From contig WPIO01000119.1 of the NCBI GenBank assembly GCA_009760855.2, positions 1,110,001 through 1,174,000 on the forward strand: a DNA stretch of 64,000 nucleotides, in the 5' to 3' direction. The translations under genes were made by a program, and so were the position numbers. How positions within the stretch are numbered: the stretch's first letter is position 1; every line of letters starts with the position of its first letter. Source of the DNA: Cristatella mucedo (lineage: Eukaryota > Bryozoa > Phylactolaemata > Cristatellidae). The notes beneath the pieces were generated by a model, which was given only the letters and a program-made list of their open reading frames with translations, made no database searches and was not told the origin of the DNA. Shown here piece by piece: positions 63,826-64,000 of the stretch.

Positions 63826-63925
63826 ACATACCGTATTTCTCAGAAAATAAGACCGCTTCTTATATCGACATTTGCTTCACAGGACACACGTGGGCTTATT
63901 TTCAGGGTGTGGTCCTACTTTGTCG
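63826..63925. mobile_element. MITE-like relic with short inverted repeats
   Basis: ACCGTATTTCTCAGAAAATA then AGACC and, about 45 bp further, GTGGGCTTATTTTCAGGG: GAAAATAAGACC is nearly the reverse complement of GGGCTTATTTTC. The layout recalls short non-autonomous DNA elements found in many animals. The family cannot be fixed by eye. Confidence 0.45.
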
Positions 63926-64000
63926 TGTACAACAATCTACATTTATTCATCTATTGATGTACAGAAATCTACATATACTCATGTACAAAAATAGCATTTA

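Overview
The window is nuclear DNA from an invertebrate animal. Genes are split by GT-AG introns, intergenic DNA is long, and there are many dinucleotide microsatellites, tRNA-like SINEs and dozens of truncated non-LTR retrotransposons with (ATT)n tails. The species cannot be named from the sequence. Almost none of the long open frames are genes. The real genes are chains of short exons, all on the minus strand, which I rebuilt from splice sites, reading phase and protein similarity judged from memory.

Three loci are supported. (1) Right side, 63518 down to 47397: a ferric-chelate reductase 1 (FRRS1/SDR2) homologue. Twelve exons join in one frame to 489 residues plus a stop: the end of a Reeler domain, a DOMON domain, a six-helix cytochrome b561 core with four candidate haem histidines, an acidic linker and a last membrane helix. 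Exons upstream of 63518 were not found. (2) Middle, 39782 down to 36164: a homologue of human C6orf62, a conserved animal protein of unknown function. Five phase-0 exons give 190 residues; the exon for the last ~40 was not found. (3) Left side, 9544-9070: one exon with polyAla/polyGln and an RLDDAI motif, perhaps part of a class I bHLH (E-protein/daughterless) gene running leftward. This is tentative.

Repeats dominate the rest. The main family (called L2-like here; CR1/L2 group of non-LTR elements) ends in a conserved stretch (...AAAGCGCCTAGAAAGAGA...CTCTGAGGGCGCTTTATCAA...) followed by (ATT)n. Copies lie in both orientations and are all 5' truncated. The best coding copy is at 31344-32838; the longest, at about 47513-50245, fills most of the last FRRS1 intron. 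A second non-LTR subfamily (family B), two tRNA-like SINE families, a broken Tc1/mariner element and a MITE-like relic near the right edge were also seen.

Region by region: 1-9 kb repeat relics and unassigned DNA; 9.07-9.54 kb the candidate E-protein exon; 9.6-20 kb unassigned, partly GC-rich, with SINEs and 3' LINE ends; 20.6-26 kb LINEs around a CpG-rich island (21.7-23.15 kb); 26-36 kb LINEs, SINEs and the Tc1 relic; 36.1-39.8 kb the C6orf62 gene; 40-47 kb repeat clusters; 47.4-63.5 kb the FRRS1 gene with LINEs and GA arrays in its introns; 63.7-64 kb a small tandem repeat and the MITE-like relic. The two well-supported genes are tandem on one strand, about 7.6 kb apart, with no obvious functional link.
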